The notes: a model not told the origin generated them from the letters alone. A stretch of DNA of 64,000 nt from JAPSGB01 sp963775185 (GCA_963775185.1 CAVZIE010000006.1:124001-188000); one strand, 5' to 3'; positions 1-12,730 are shown, counted from the first letter of the stretch. A program made the numbers and translations.

Positions 1-2
1 CG

Positions 3-1904
<1,902 letters not shown>

Positions 1905-1949
1905 AAGCTGGCTTGCTTGTGATTGCCTCGGTCGCGCCGGGCGATTAGC

Positions 1950-2651
1950 GTGGCTCGCGTGAGGCTCGGGGTCGCGCTGTTCAGCGTCGGTATGATTGTG
2001 GCGGCTGCTTGCGGATCGAGCAGCGGGACGCGAGCTGTCGCGACCGCGCCCGTTGCCGAGACGGAGCCACTGGCCGAAAGCGCCGCGCCGCCAGCAACCG
2101 CGGCTCCGCGCGAGTCGGCGGCGTCGGCGGCGCCGAGCGCGAGTGCGAGCGCGCCGGGACCGCCGGCCAGCGCCGAACCAGCGTCGACCACGCCGCCCGC
2201 GGCCAGCGCGCCGGCTTCCCCGCCTGCTCCACTCACGGGGCCGCTGCCGAAGGGGATGAAGCCGTACTTCACGCTGAAGAAGGGCTCGACGCCCGGCAAG
2301 CCGAACGGAATGCTGGCGCCGGACGACTTCTTCGAGCAGTGCGACTTCCCGGACGACAAGCACGGCATCTGGGACGGCTCGGTTTGCCACCCGGGGTGCA
2401 TGGTGCAGACCGCCGAAGGCTGCACGGCGACCTACAAGCGAGCGCGCGGGAACACGGTGTGTCAGCCGTACGGGTTCTGCGCGACGCGCAGCGACTGCCG
2501 CGCGCTCTGCAAGCAATGGGTGACGATCGTCGCGGGCCCGCCGCCCCAATCCCCGGACCTGCCAGCCCACTTGCGCCGGGAGATGCGGGCCGCGTTCGTA
2601 GCGGACAGGAAGATCAACATCGACCGCTGCTCGGAGATGTGCACCGATTGA
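1950..2651 (+). CDS. Cys-rich lipoprotein of unknown function
   Basis: I do not recognise the family. From the GTG at 1950 the protein starts with a short basic segment and a hydrophobic stretch ending in the lipobox AAAC, so it should be exported and lipid-anchored. Residues about 25-100 are an Ala/Pro/Ser/Glu linker without order, typical of myxobacterial lipoproteins. The C-terminal 120 residues hold about ten cysteines (for example CDFPDDKHGIWDGSVCHPGC), suggesting a disulfide-bonded extracytoplasmic domain. A TTG at 1923 in the same frame would add nine residues before the signal peptide; the GTG gives the more normal signal. It follows hppA by about 45 bases. Confidence 0.7.
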   Translation: MARVRLGVALFSVGMIVAAACGSSSGTRAVATAPVAETEPLAESAAPPATAAPRESAASAAPSASASAPGPPASAEPASTTPPAASAPASPPAPLTGPLPKGMKPYFTLKKGSTPGKPNGMLAPDDFFEQCDFPDDKHGIWDGSVCHPGCMVQTAEGCTATYKRARGNTVCQPYGFCATRSDCRALCKQWVTIVAGPPPQSPDLPAHLRREMRAAFVADRKINIDRCSEMCTD

Positions 2652-2710
2652 TCATCCAGAGGCCCGCTGTGCTCCGGCGCGTCGCGGATGCTTGCCGGAT
2701 CTGACTGCGT

Positions 2711-2725
2711 AGTGGTTTAACCACT
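2711..2725. promoter_or_regulatory. Operator-like palindrome AGTGGTTTAACCACT
   Basis: A perfect 7+1+7 palindrome in the 170-base gap upstream of the gtrA-like/glycosyltransferase pair. It contains TGGT-N3-ACCA, a spacing resembling sites of GntR/FadR-type repressors. No such regulator is encoded nearby, so its role as an operator is inference. Confidence 0.35.
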
Positions 2726-2824
2726 TGCGGCGTGCCGTACGCGCCCAGGCGCTTCGCACCTGGCTCGTAAGTTATTGAAATGACTGGATCGCGCTCGTGG
2801 CATGCGCCTCGCTAGGCGAGGGGC

Positions 2825-3241
2825 ATGGCTCCTCGACCTCTCCTGCACCGACTCGCGGTGCTCGTCCGCAGCCTGGGCGTCGGCGTGTTCGCCACGGCCA
2901 CGGACCTGGGCGTGTTGGCGCTGCTCGTCAGCGGGTTTGGTGTCGCGCCGCGCGTGGCGAGCGTGCCCGCGCTGGTGCTCGGCATCGCGATCCAGTTCTT
3001 CGGCAACAAGCTGCTCGCCTTCGACGACCGCCGGCCCGCGTGGGTCCGCCAGGGCGCGCAGTTCATGGCGGTGGAAGCGCTCGGGTTCGCGCTGAACCTG
3101 CTCTTGTTCGATCGCGCGATGGCGCTCACGCATCTGCCGTACCTGCCGGTGCGCCTGCTCACGACGTCGCTCGTCTATTTCTGCATCTGTCTTCCGCTGT
3201 GGTCGCTGATCTTCAAGCCCTCTCGCCAGGAGTCGCTGTGA
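2825..3241 (+). CDS. GtrA-like membrane protein
   Basis: A 138-residue protein with four predicted membrane segments, matching the size and layout of the GtrA family (small membrane proteins that help move lipid-linked sugars or act beside glycosyltransferases). The segment LGIAIQFFGNKLLAFDD fits the family's conserved F..NK..aF motif between the second and third helices. Its TGA overlaps the ATG of the next gene by one base (TGATG), so the two are translationally coupled. The partner is a GT2 glycosyltransferase resembling ceramide glucosyltransferase, which suggests the pair makes or translocates a glycolipid. The substrate is inferred, not shown. Confidence 0.82.
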   Translation: MAPRPLLHRLAVLVRSLGVGVFATATDLGVLALLVSGFGVAPRVASVPALVLGIAIQFFGNKLLAFDDRRPAWVRQGAQFMAVEALGFALNLLLFDRAMALTHLPYLPVRLLTTSLVYFCICLPLWSLIFKPSRQESL

Positions 3242-4380
3242 TGAGGCTCGTTGTCATGCTGCTGGTCGCGCTGTGCACGGTCTGGACGGTGCTCGGCTTC
3301 GTCAACGTGGTGCGCATCGCGCGGCGTACGCGCCGGCGCAGCATCCTGCCCGGCAGCGCTCGCCCGCCGGTCAGCGTGCTCAAGCCGCTGTGCGGCGCGG
3401 ACGCGGGGCTCGCCGCCAACCTCGAGAGCTTCTTCGCGCAGAGCTACCCGGAGTTCGAGCTCGTGTTCGGCGTGCAGGATCCGGCCGACCCCGCCATCGC
3501 CGTGGTGGACGCGCTCCGCGCGCGCTTCCCAAGCGTCCGCTGCAAGCTGGTCATCCACGAGTTCGCCGCGGGCATCAACCCCAAGGTCCGGAACCTGCGC
3601 GGCATGCTGCCGTTCGCCGCGCACGACCTGGTGCTGGTCAGCGACAGCAACGTGCGCGCCCCCCGGCACTACGTGGCGGAGATGGTCGATACGCTGGAGA
3701 GCCGCGCGAACGTCGGCCTGGTCACCAACCTGTTCGCCGGCACCGGCGAGGACGGGCTCGGCGCAGCGCTGGAGAACGTGCAGCTCAACGGCTTCTGCGC
3801 CGCCGGCGCCGCGCTGCCAACCGCCCTCGGCGACGCGTTGGTCGTCGGAAAATCGATGCTGTTCTCGCGTCGCGTGCTCGACGGCGTCGGCGGCTTCGCC
3901 CGCGTCGCCGACGTGCTCGCCGAGGACTACGTGATGGGCAAGATGTTCCAACACGCAGGCTACCGCGTGCGCATCGCGCCGACCGTCCTCCACAACGTCA
4001 CCAGCAGCATGAGCGTGCGCGCCTTCATGCAACGGCACTTGCGCTGGTCGATGCTGCGCGCGCGCCTCCGGCCGACCGCGTACGCCCTCGAGCCGCTAGC
4101 CAGCCCGCTGGCGCTCCTGGCGCCGGCAGTATGGCTGTTCGGCGCGGCCGGCGGCGCGTGGGCGCTGCTCTTGCTCCTGCTGCGCGACGTCGGCGGCTGG
4201 GTCGCGCTGCGCGGCTGGGGACGCGCCTGGATCCCGCTGTTGCTCGCGCCGGCTCGCGAGGTCGCGATGCTCGTGGTCTGGGCGCGCGGCTTGTTCAAGC
4301 GGCACGTCACCTGGCGCGGCAAGCGCGTGCGGCTCGGCGCGGGCACGCTGCTGTTCGCGCCGCCGGAAGCGCGGCGGTAG
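3241..4380 (+). CDS. GT2 glycosyltransferase, ceramide glucosyltransferase/HpnI-like
   Basis: A 379-residue membrane-associated glycosyltransferase. An N-terminal TM helix (residues 3-22) precedes the GT-A domain. PVSVLKPLCGADAGLAANL, the DSN motif in LVLVSDSNVRAP, EDYVMG and the (Q/R)xxRW motif in QRHLRWSM follow the D1-D2-D3-QxxRW order of ceramide glucosyltransferase and of hopanoid-associated HpnI. Hydrophobic C-terminal helices follow. By family knowledge it would transfer a sugar from a nucleotide donor to a lipid such as ceramide or phosphatidylethanolamine; no ceramide synthesis gene lies in the window to decide. Coupled to the GtrA-like gene by a one-base overlap. It converges on the histidine kinase gene with only four bases between the stops. 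Confidence 0.85.
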   Translation: MRLVVMLLVALCTVWTVLGFVNVVRIARRTRRRSILPGSARPPVSVLKPLCGADAGLAANLESFFAQSYPEFELVFGVQDPADPAIAVVDALRARFPSVRCKLVIHEFAAGINPKVRNLRGMLPFAAHDLVLVSDSNVRAPRHYVAEMVDTLESRANVGLVTNLFAGTGEDGLGAALENVQLNGFCAAGAALPTALGDALVVGKSMLFSRRVLDGVGGFARVADVLAEDYVMGKMFQHAGYRVRIAPTVLHNVTSSMSVRAFMQRHLRWSMLRARLRPTAYALEPLASPLALLAPAVWLFGAAGGAWALLLLLLRDVGGWVALRGWGRAWIPLLLAPAREVAMLVVWARGLFKRHVTWRGKRVRLGAGTLLFAPPEARR

Positions 4381-4384
4381 GGCG

Positions 4385-6372
4385 CTAGTTCGAGACGGCC
4401 GGTCCCGATCCGAGATCGAACAGCTTGCGGATCTCGCGCTCGGCCCGGGAAAACTCCAGCTTGAGAGCGGCGACGCGGCCCGACATGATGACGCTGTCCA
4501 CCGGGTCGTCGCTGTATTCGATCGACTCGGCAATCCGCGCGACATGCGTCGCGCCGAGATTCGCCGCGGCACCGCGCATGGCGTGCGCGGTGCGCTTGAG
4601 CGCCGTCTCGTCCGCGCTCTGGAGCGCGTCGGCGAGGGTCTGGAAGCGCGCCCCCATGTCTTCGATGAAGATCTGCGCGAGCTCGCCCATGACGTCGGAG
4701 CCCGCCTCGCTCTCGAGCACCTGCAGTCGTTCGGCGTCGAGCGCGGACGCCGCGGGCGCGGAGCGGATGCGGATATCGGTGCGCGACGCCGACTCCGCGA
4801 CGGCACGCGGGTTCGCCATCGCAAGCTCGCCGGCGATCCAGCGTTTGACCTTCTTGCGCAGTCCCGAGATGTTGAACGGCTTCGAGACGTAGTCGTCCAT
4901 GCCGGCGGCGATGCACTTCTCCCGATCGCCGACCATCGCGTTTGCCGTGAGCGCGATCACGGGAACGCGACGTCCGTTGCCCTCCAACCGGCGGATCTCC
5001 GTCGTCGCCTCGAAGCCGTCCATACCCGGCATCTGGCAGTCCATGAGCACCGCGTCGTACTCCCGCGACGCAACGGCATCCACGGCCTCGCGACCGGTCC
5101 GCACTGTGTCGATGGCGAAGCCGAGCGATCCGAGCGCGTGGATCACGATCGTCTGGTTCAGGTCGTTGTCCTCCGCGAGCAAGAGCCGACGCGGTCCGCT
5201 GCCGGGGATCGGCGAGAACGAACGCGCCGATGCTGGCAGCGAGCTGTGCCGCGCCGCCATCTCCGTGCCGCGGCCCACGCGCACGCTGCACCAGAAGCGG
5301 CTGCCGCCCTGCGGCGTGGGTTCGGCGTCGATGCAGCCATCCATCAATTCGACCAGCTGCCTCGCGATGGCCAGGCCGAGCCCGCTGCCGCCGTAGCGGC
5401 GCGACGACGAGCCGTCCCCCTGGGAGAAGGGCTCGAACAAGCGCGACACGTCCTGGTTTGCGACGCCGATCCCGGTGTCGACGACCTCGACCAGCATCGT
5501 GGTGCCGTCCGCGTCCTCGCTTTGGCGGCGCACCGCGACGGACACGGAGCCACGGTCCGTGAACTTGATGGCGTTGGCAACCAGATTGGTGATCAGCTGA
5601 CCAAGCCGCAGCGCGTCGCCGCGCACCCAGCGCGGCACGTCGGGATCGATGGCTACGGAGAAGGCCAGGTGCTTGGCGGCCGCCGTCGGACGCAAGGCGT
5701 CGCACGCGTCATGCAGCGCGCTGCGCAGATCGAAGTCCGTCGTCACCAGCTCGAACTTGCCGGATTCGATCTTGGAGTAGTCCAGGATGTCGTTGATCAG
5801 GCCGAGCAGCACGTTGCCCGAGCGGATCACGTTCTCGAGCACGCGCCGCTGGTCGAGCGCGAGGTCGGTCTCGAGCAACAGCTGGGTCGATCCGATCACG
5901 ACCGTCATCGGCGTTCGCAGCTCGTGGCTCATGTTGGCGAGGAACGCGTCCTTCGCGCGACTCGCCACCTCAGCGGCCTCCTTCGCCTGACGCAGCTCGT
6001 TCTCCGTGTTCTTTCGTGCGGTGACGTCGCGCGCGACGACGACCTGGACGGATCGTCCCTCGAAATCCATGGCGCGGCTCCACACCTCCGCAGGAAAGCG
6101 CGTGCCGTCTTTCCGGAGCCCCACGGTTTCGTAGGGCAGCGCGTAGCCATCCGCAATCAGCCCCGCTACCCGCTCGCGTTCCTCGGGTGCGAGCAGCTCC
6201 ATCGTCGCGATGCCGAGGATTTCGTCGACGGCATAGCCCAGCATCTGCGCAAAGACCGGATTGCAGTCCACGACGCGACCCGGCTCGAGCACGGCGATTC
6301 CCTCGGTCGCCGCCAGCGCCAGTAGCGTGCAGCGCGAGTCGCCGGCCGGCCACGGCTCGAATGCCGCGGCGG

Positions 6373-6376
<4 letters not shown>
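4385..6376 (-). CDS. Hybrid sensor histidine kinase (PAS-HisKA-HATPase-REC-Hpt)
   Basis: A soluble 663-residue phosphorelay kinase. Domains in order: PAS (about 15-125), HisKA with phospho-accepting His about 151 in ANMSHELRTP, HATPase_c with N box NLVANAIKF, G1 DTGIGV and G2 GGSGLGLAIA, a receiver with acceptor Asp about 446 in VLMDCQMPGMDG and Lys in SKPF, and a C-terminal Hpt with His about 598 in AHAMRGAAANLGA. No membrane segment is seen, so it probably senses an internal signal. The GTG start at 6376 overlaps the stop of the upstream response-regulator gene (GTGA), so the two are coupled. The complete His-Asp-His chain lets phosphate pass from the Hpt to a separate receiver, the neighbour being the obvious candidate. 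Confidence 0.93.
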
Positions 6377-7821
<1,445 letters not shown>

Positions 7822-7985
7822 CGCGCTTTCGAGAGCTACGGCACGCGCCCGTGGCCACTTAAGACGCGACGTCTCGTACCGGGACGGGATCCCGCTGCGG
7901 GACACCCGGCCGCGCCGACGATAACTGCTATGTAACCTGAACTATTGATCATTCTGCTTTGGCGCTACCAGGCACGAGGGATGCA

Positions 7986-8744
7986 GTGGACTCGGTCATG
8001 GCCGACCCTGCCTCGAATCGCGACGGGACGAAGATGTGGAGCGACATCGCGCCGCGGACGGGGAAGCGCTTCGAGCTGCCCGCACGCACGACCGGCGCGT
8101 TGGTCTCGGCCACCCGCTCGAGCGCGCTCGACACCGAGGCCGTCACCGTGACGGTGAACGAGCGCGGCGACAGCTGGATCGCCCTGCTGCAGCTCGCCGC
8201 GACGGAGGTGGACGGCGCTGCCACGCTCGCCGATCAGGCTCGCGCGTGTCTCGCGGAGAGCTCGTCGCTCCACGCGGCCATGCGGGCGATGCGACAGGGC
8301 CTGGCCGCGGCGAACCCGCGCCGGGTGATTGCGCTGGGCATCATCGGGCTCTCGCCCTCGGACGGATGCGCCGAGGTCCTGAACGCGGGGCTGCCGCCGA
8401 TCGTGTGCGCCCACCGTGACGGCTCGCTGATGACGTTTCCGGCTCGTTCTGGACCGCTGATCGACGCCGACCGCGCACCGCATCCGTACGAGCGCGTGGC
8501 GCTGTCGTGGGAGGCGAGCTGGTTGATGGCCGCCCGGAGCGGCGGCGATTCCCATCGCGAGGCCATGAGCCTGCGCGCGATCAAGCTCGACCTGGCGCAA
8601 GCCGGCCCGGCGCTCGCTGCGATGGATCCCGATCCCCTGACGGAGCGTGTCCGGGTCGCCCTTGGCGGCATCCCGGGCGCGAGCACGACGCTCGTCATCG
8701 CCGCAGCGCGGCGCGCGCTGGATCGCGGGTCGGCGAACGTGTAG
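7986..8744 (+). CDS. SpoIIE/PP2C-like protein, divergent
   Basis: A 252-residue cytoplasmic protein. The middle (IGLSPSDGCAEVLNAGLPPI, then plain DGS text and a closing LSWEASWLMAARSGG) follows the layout of SpoIIE-type PP2C phosphatases, where an NAG.PP motif precedes the final metal-binding DG. The expected C-terminal TDG is replaced by AARSGG and the early acidic motif is weak, so catalytic activity is doubtful. The GTG at 7986 follows GAGGG by about five bases and is my preferred start; TTG 7959 and ATG 7998 are alternatives. It is divergent from the two-component genes across a relatively AT-rich spacer, so a shared control region is plausible. Confidence 0.6.
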   Translation: MDSVMADPASNRDGTKMWSDIAPRTGKRFELPARTTGALVSATRSSALDTEAVTVTVNERGDSWIALLQLAATEVDGAATLADQARACLAESSSLHAAMRAMRQGLAAANPRRVIALGIIGLSPSDGCAEVLNAGLPPIVCAHRDGSLMTFPARSGPLIDADRAPHPYERVALSWEASWLMAARSGGDSHREAMSLRAIKLDLAQAGPALAAMDPDPLTERVRVALGGIPGASTTLVIAAARRALDRGSANV

Positions 8745-8754
8745 CGTTGGGTGC

Positions 8755-9309
8755 ATGAAAGTCGAGACCATGACGATCCGTCGTCTTCGCGACTCGCTGC
8801 TGCAGAGCGGCCGTCGTCCCAGCGTTGTCCTGTCCAGCGCGTACGAGACGCTGGCTCGCCAAGGCATGCTGAGTCCGGAGGAGAGCGCGGCGCTGAACCG
8901 CGTCGATCCGCTCGCGGAGACCATGTTCCTGATGATGTCGGCGGACGGCAAGATCGAGGACGTCGAGCGCGACGCGGTCCGCGGCGCGATCCGCGGGCTC
9001 ACGGACAATCTGCTGCGTAGCGGCACGATCAACGTGATGCTCGAGAACTACGAGAAGCGCCTGGCCGAGCAGGGTCGCGACGCGCGCCTCCAGGAGATCG
9101 CCGACGATCTCGCCGAGGAGCCTGCGGAAGCCGAAGGCGCCTTCGCCCTCGCTGCCGCGGTCGCCCTCGCCGACGACGAGATCGCCGAGGAGGAGAACGA
9201 CCTGATCAACCAGCTCGCGGAGTGGTTCGGCATCGCCGAGGAGCGCTGCAACGAGATCCTCGATCAGCTCGACGAAGACCGCGCCGAGGACGAGGAAGAC
9301 ACGGAGTAG
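8755..9309 (+). CDS. TerB-like domain protein
   Basis: A 184-residue acidic, helical cytoplasmic protein. Two repeats of the TerB/DjlA-like pattern are visible: AETMFLMMSADGKIEDVERDAV and AVALADDEIAEEENDL, each with the alternating acidic and hydrophobic residues thought to bind metal in that fold. The C-terminus (EDRAEDEEDTE) is very acidic. It starts ten bases after the SpoIIE-like gene and is probably cotranscribed. Its last 46 bases overlap the 3' end of the convergent membrane phosphatase gene. TerB proteins are linked to tellurite/stress systems, but nothing else of such a system is here, so only the fold is claimed. Confidence 0.72.
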   Translation: MKVETMTIRRLRDSLLQSGRRPSVVLSSAYETLARQGMLSPEESAALNRVDPLAETMFLMMSADGKIEDVERDAVRGAIRGLTDNLLRSGTINVMLENYEKRLAEQGRDARLQEIADDLAEEPAEAEGAFALAAAVALADDEIAEEENDLINQLAEWFGIAEERCNEILDQLDEDRAEDEEDTE

Positions 9310-11744
9310 CTCGCCCCGATCCAGGCGACGACGGCCGCCACGGCCCCGGTCAGCCCGAACGGCATGTCCGACAGCACGCGCAGCGCCGTCCAGAAGCTGC
9401 GCCCGCAGAACATCAGCATCAAGAGCAGCATCACGCTGCGCGCCACGTAGACCACGATCAGCGCCGGCAAGAGCTGCATCCGCGTGCCTTGATCGAGGCG
9501 CGCCGAAAGTGCGCCGATCACGAGCACTTCGGCGAGCACGTACTTGTAGCCGAGCGCGGTCCCGACCAGCCACTCCGGGACGTGCGGGTCGCCGAAGCCG
9601 GCGACGCCCCAGTCCATCGACCCGAAATCGATGGCTCCCTGGATCCCCATGCGCTGCACGAACAAGAGCCCGAACACCAGGCACGCGAGCAGCAGCACCT
9701 GGCTCCCGCAGGATGGGGATGCCGGTCCGGCGCGGAACCGCTCGCCTCGCCCGTCGGCGAGCGCCGCCCCGACGCTCTCGGCGATGGCCACGGTGGCCAG
9801 CAGCGGGACGATCTCGAAGTCGCGCGACACCCAGACGTAGGCGATGACGCCCACCAGCAGCGCCGGCGTCGGGCGTCCCCGGACCGCCAGCATCGCCGCC
9901 CCGAGCGCGCTCGCCACGATGCAGGTTCGTCCAACCAGCGGCGGCGCGACGCGGCGCAGCAAGAGCGACGCGATCGCGGCGACGACCAGCGCCACGAGGA
10001 CGCCGCGGGACGTCGTGCGCTCGCGGGCGTGCGCGGCGATCCAGAGCGCCAGCGCGGCCGAGCCCGCGACGACGAGCCACTGCGGGTGGTCGTAGATCCA
10101 GCGCGGATACACCTGGTCGGAGCGCGTGCCGGCGGGAAAGAGCAGCGCCACGAGCCCCACGAGCACGATGAAGTGAGGCCACGAGAGCCGCAGCGACGCG
10201 CCGCGCACGAGCGACGGCATGTCCGGCCGCACAGGCCCGGCGAGCACGAACAAGAGCACGCACACGCAGACCGCCGCGTATGCCTCGGGCTGCACGTTGG
10301 TCGGATAGCTGGCCACGAGCAACCCCGGCAGCAGCGCCGGTGCCAGCGTGGCGTGCCGCTCGAGCCAGCGCGTCGCGCGGCCCGGCCAGAGCAGCATCAG
10401 CAGGACCGCGAGGTTTACGCTCGCGAACACGCTCGCGCGCGCCACGTTGGGCCAGACGCCGGGCAAGCGTTCGACGTAGTAGAGCAACACGAGCGCGATC
10501 GCGGCGACGCCGGACGCCGCGGGCAACCCGGCGAGCAACCTTCGTCCGAGCACGAGCGTCGCGATCGCGACGCTCCCCAGCACGACCAGCAACGCCGCCA
10601 GCCACGCCACCCGCGAGCCCAACCCCGTCGCTGCGGCGACGTCGGACGAGACGCGCGCCGCCGCGCGGCGCGCCGCGGCGATGCGCGCGCCCGGTTCCGC
10701 GCCGGACCGGCAAACCGCCATGTCGTGCTCGGCGGCTTGCACGGCGTCGTCGCCGAGGGCGGCCTTGCCGTACGAGAGCGCGCGCTCGGCGTCGTTGCAC
10801 GCGACCTTGGCGCGGCCGTCGGGCGGAAGATCGAGCCACTCGACCAGCACGTGACCGCGCCCGTGCACCGGCGCTGCCGCGCCGATGAGCGCGGCGAGCG
10901 TGCCCGCGACGTCGGCCTGGGCAAGCTTGCGATGCAGGTGCACGCCCGGCGCGATGCCCGGCCCGTAGGCGTAGATCGGCACGCGGCGTTGCACCGGAAC
11001 GTCGGCTCCGTGGGTGCCGCTGTCGGCGGCGCCGTGGTCGCTCGTCACGACCACCGTCCACTCCGGGCCGAGCTCGCCGAGCAGCCGGCCGAGATCACGA
11101 TCGAAGGCGTGGATGCTCTTCGCGTAGCGCTTCGACGGGATGCCGTAGGCGTGCCCCTGGTGATCGGGCGTGACGAAGTGGGCGATCAAGACGTCGGGGC
11201 GGCGCGCCGCGAGCGCGCGCACGTTCCGGAACGTCTGTGGGTTGAAGTCGACGTCGATGGCGACGCCCTCCGGATCCAGCCGATGCTCGGACAGCCACGG
11301 TCCGTACATCTCGACCCACGCCGGATCGCCGACGGCGGCGACGTGCAGACCGGCGGCGTGCGCGTTCTCGATCCACGAGTTGAACGCGACCAGCGCCGGG
11401 TTCATGTTCGTGACGATCTGCTCCAGACGCCCGGGCTGACCCGTACCGAACTCGAGCACCGCGCTGGTCGTCATCGACACGCGGCCGGCCCACATCTCGC
11501 CGCTCGTGTGCTCGCGCATGGCGCGGGAAAACAGCGGCATACGCCTGGGATCGGTACCCACGTCGTAGCGCAGGCCGTCCACCACGACGAACAAGAGGTG
11601 GTGCGTGAGCGCGGCGACGGCGGGTGGACGCGGCTTCACGTCCGGCGGCGCCGGCGCGGGCAGCACGACGCGCACCACCGCGAGCACGATGCCGAAAGCG
11701 AGCGCCGCGACCAGCAGCAGCACCACGAGCGGACGTCGCTTCAA
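9264..11744 (-). CDS. Alkaline-phosphatase-fold membrane protein (phosphotransferase-like)
   Basis: An 826-residue protein with an N-terminal TM anchor (about 6-28), an extracytoplasmic alkaline phosphatase-superfamily domain (about 45-330) and about a dozen C-terminal TM helices. Metal and nucleophile motifs are visible: VVVDGLRYD, TTSAV as the probable Thr/Ser nucleophile, FVTPDHQGHAYG and VVTSDHGAADSGTHG. This arrangement recalls GPI phosphoethanolamine transferases (PIG-N/O type) and other lipid-head-group transferases; the substrate is unknown. TTG at 11744 was chosen because upstream codons lie within the preceding gene. Two copies of the dispersed repeat are translated in frame as CRSGAEPGAR and FRAGPASPS, at the edge of the soluble domain and in a loop between TM helices. 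Confidence 0.8.
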   Translation of the reverse strand: MKRRPLVVLLLVAALAFGIVLAVVRVVLPAPAPPDVKPRPPAVAALTHHLLFVVVDGLRYDVGTDPRRMPLFSRAMREHTSGEMWAGRVSMTTSAVLEFGTGQPGRLEQIVTNMNPALVAFNSWIENAHAAGLHVAAVGDPAWVEMYGPWLSEHRLDPEGVAIDVDFNPQTFRNVRALAARRPDVLIAHFVTPDHQGHAYGIPSKRYAKSIHAFDRDLGRLLGELGPEWTVVVTSDHGAADSGTHGADVPVQRRVPIYAYGPGIAPGVHLHRKLAQADVAGTLAALIGAAAPVHGRGHVLVEWLDLPPDGRAKVACNDAERALSYGKAALGDDAVQAAEHDMAVCRSGAEPGARIAAARRAAARVSSDVAAATGLGSRVAWLAALLVVLGSVAIATLVLGRRLLAGLPAASGVAAIALVLLYYVERLPGVWPNVARASVFASVNLAVLLMLLWPGRATRWLERHATLAPALLPGLLVASYPTNVQPEAYAAVCVCVLLFVLAGPVRPDMPSLVRGASLRLSWPHFIVLVGLVALLFPAGTRSDQVYPRWIYDHPQWLVVAGSAALALWIAAHARERTTSRGVLVALVVAAIASLLLRRVAPPLVGRTCIVASALGAAMLAVRGRPTPALLVGVIAYVWVSRDFEIVPLLATVAIAESVGAALADGRGERFRAGPASPSCGSQVLLLACLVFGLLFVQRMGIQGAIDFGSMDWGVAGFGDPHVPEWLVGTALGYKYVLAEVLVIGALSARLDQGTRMQLLPALIVVYVARSVMLLLMLMFCGRSFWTALRVLSDMPFGLTGAVAAVVAWIGASYSVSSSSSARSSSS
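9715..9740 (-). repeat. Dispersed palindromic repeat, copy 1 (in CDS)
   Basis: Full match to the inverse of the core TTCCGCGCCGGACCGGCATC. It is translated as RFRAGPASPS in a loop between TM helices of the membrane phosphatase-like protein. Confidence 0.85.
10693..10712 (+). repeat. Dispersed palindromic repeat, copy 2 (in CDS)
   Basis: GGTTCCGCGCCGGACCGGCA. It is translated on the minus strand as CRSGAEP, at the junction between the soluble domain and the first membrane helix of the same membrane protein as copy 1. Confidence 0.85.
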
Positions 11745-11755
11745 CGGCGCCGGTC

Positions 11756-12730
11756 TCAGCTTGCTTGCGTGACGCAGCGGAAGCCGAGTCCGCCGACGCG
11801 ATAGGTCCACTTGGACCCGCCGCGGAAGTATGGATGCAGCGCGGTCTTGCTGCGGTTCCAGCCGCCTCCGCGCAGCGAATGCACGTAGCACTCGCCGCCG
11901 AGGGCGGCGTTGTTCTTCGGATCAGGGTCGGTCACGCTGCCGCTCGGGTACCGTAGGTAGCAGTCGTCCACCCACTCCCAGACGTTGCCGGCGAGCTCGT
12001 AGATCTCGCCCGCCGGCCACTTCGAGACGCCGAGCGGAAACGACTTCACCGGGCTCGAGCCGCCGCCGTAGCAGCCCACGTCGCCGGCCGGGTCGCTCTT
12101 CGGAGCGCCGCCGGGCGTGAAATCGGCGTAGTGGTTTTCGCACGTCGGGTCCGGCGTGTTGCCCCACGGCCACTTGCGACCGTCGCCGTGTCCCGCGGCC
12201 CACTCCCACTCTGCCTCCGTGGGCAAGGCGCGACCGAGGCTCGTGCAGTACGCGGTCGCCTGCTTCCAGTTGACCATGTTCAGCGGCTGGTTGTCGCGAT
12301 GGTACTCGGGTCGGAAGTTCGAGTTCACGTCGTGGAGCTGCGGCATCGTGCATTTCCCGGCGTCCATGCACTTGCGGTACGCGGCGACCGTCACCTCGGT
12401 CTGGTCCATGCAGAACGGCTTGGTCAAGATCACCGTGTGCTTCTGATCGAACGCGCCGCGCGGACCGTGGCCCATGGGGAAACCGTCGGGGCCCGTCGCC
12501 GGCACGTAGATCTGGTCGGGCGGACAGCCGGGCACGCACTTGCCGGCGTCGCACCGCTCTACGGACGCGCACGCCGGCGAGCAGCTCGCTTGCGGCGCTG
12601 CCGGCGCGGGCATGGCCGCCGCCGCGGCGCTCGCGCTCGCCGGCGGCGCGGGATCCTGCTTCGCCGCGCCGCGCGCTTGCTTGCAGCCGGCCATGCACAC
12701 ACACAGGGCCATCATCAGCTCGACTCTCAT
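11756..12730 (-). CDS. Lipoprotein with FGE-sulfatase (SUMF1/EgtB) fold
   Basis: A 324-residue exported protein. The signal peptide ends in lipobox CMAGC; an Ala/Pro linker and a small Cys cluster (CSPACASVERCDAGKCVPGC) follow. Then comes a formylglycine-generating-enzyme-like domain: MDQTEVTVAAYRKC, ALPTEAEWEWAA, ELAGNVWEWVDD and the C-terminal SLRGGGWN...GFRCV. This fold includes sulfatase activators and EgtB-like enzymes, but most myxobacterial lipoprotein members have no known reaction. Its ATG overlaps the CapA stop by four bases (ATGA), so it is in an operon with CapA, and the membrane phosphatase gene follows 11 bases downstream. A second FGE-fold lipoprotein sits at 48.8 kb. Confidence 0.87.
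   Translation of the reverse strand: MRVELMMALCVCMAGCKQARGAAKQDPAPPASASAAAAAMPAPAAPQASCSPACASVERCDAGKCVPGCPPDQIYVPATGPDGFPMGHGPRGAFDQKHTVILTKPFCMDQTEVTVAAYRKCMDAGKCTMPQLHDVNSNFRPEYHRDNQPLNMVNWKQATAYCTSLGRALPTEAEWEWAAGHGDGRKWPWGNTPDPTCENHYADFTPGGAPKSDPAGDVGCYGGGSSPVKSFPLGVSKWPAGEIYELAGNVWEWVDDCYLRYPSGSVTDPDPKNNAALGGECYVHSLRGGGWNRSKTALHPYFRGGSKWTYRVGGLGFRCVTQAS

Noticed and set aside
7880..7915. GGGATCCCGCTGCGGGACACCC as a further copy of the dispersed repeat.
   Set aside because: Only the general GC-rich hairpin form matches; the core order CCGCGCCGGACCGGC is not kept.
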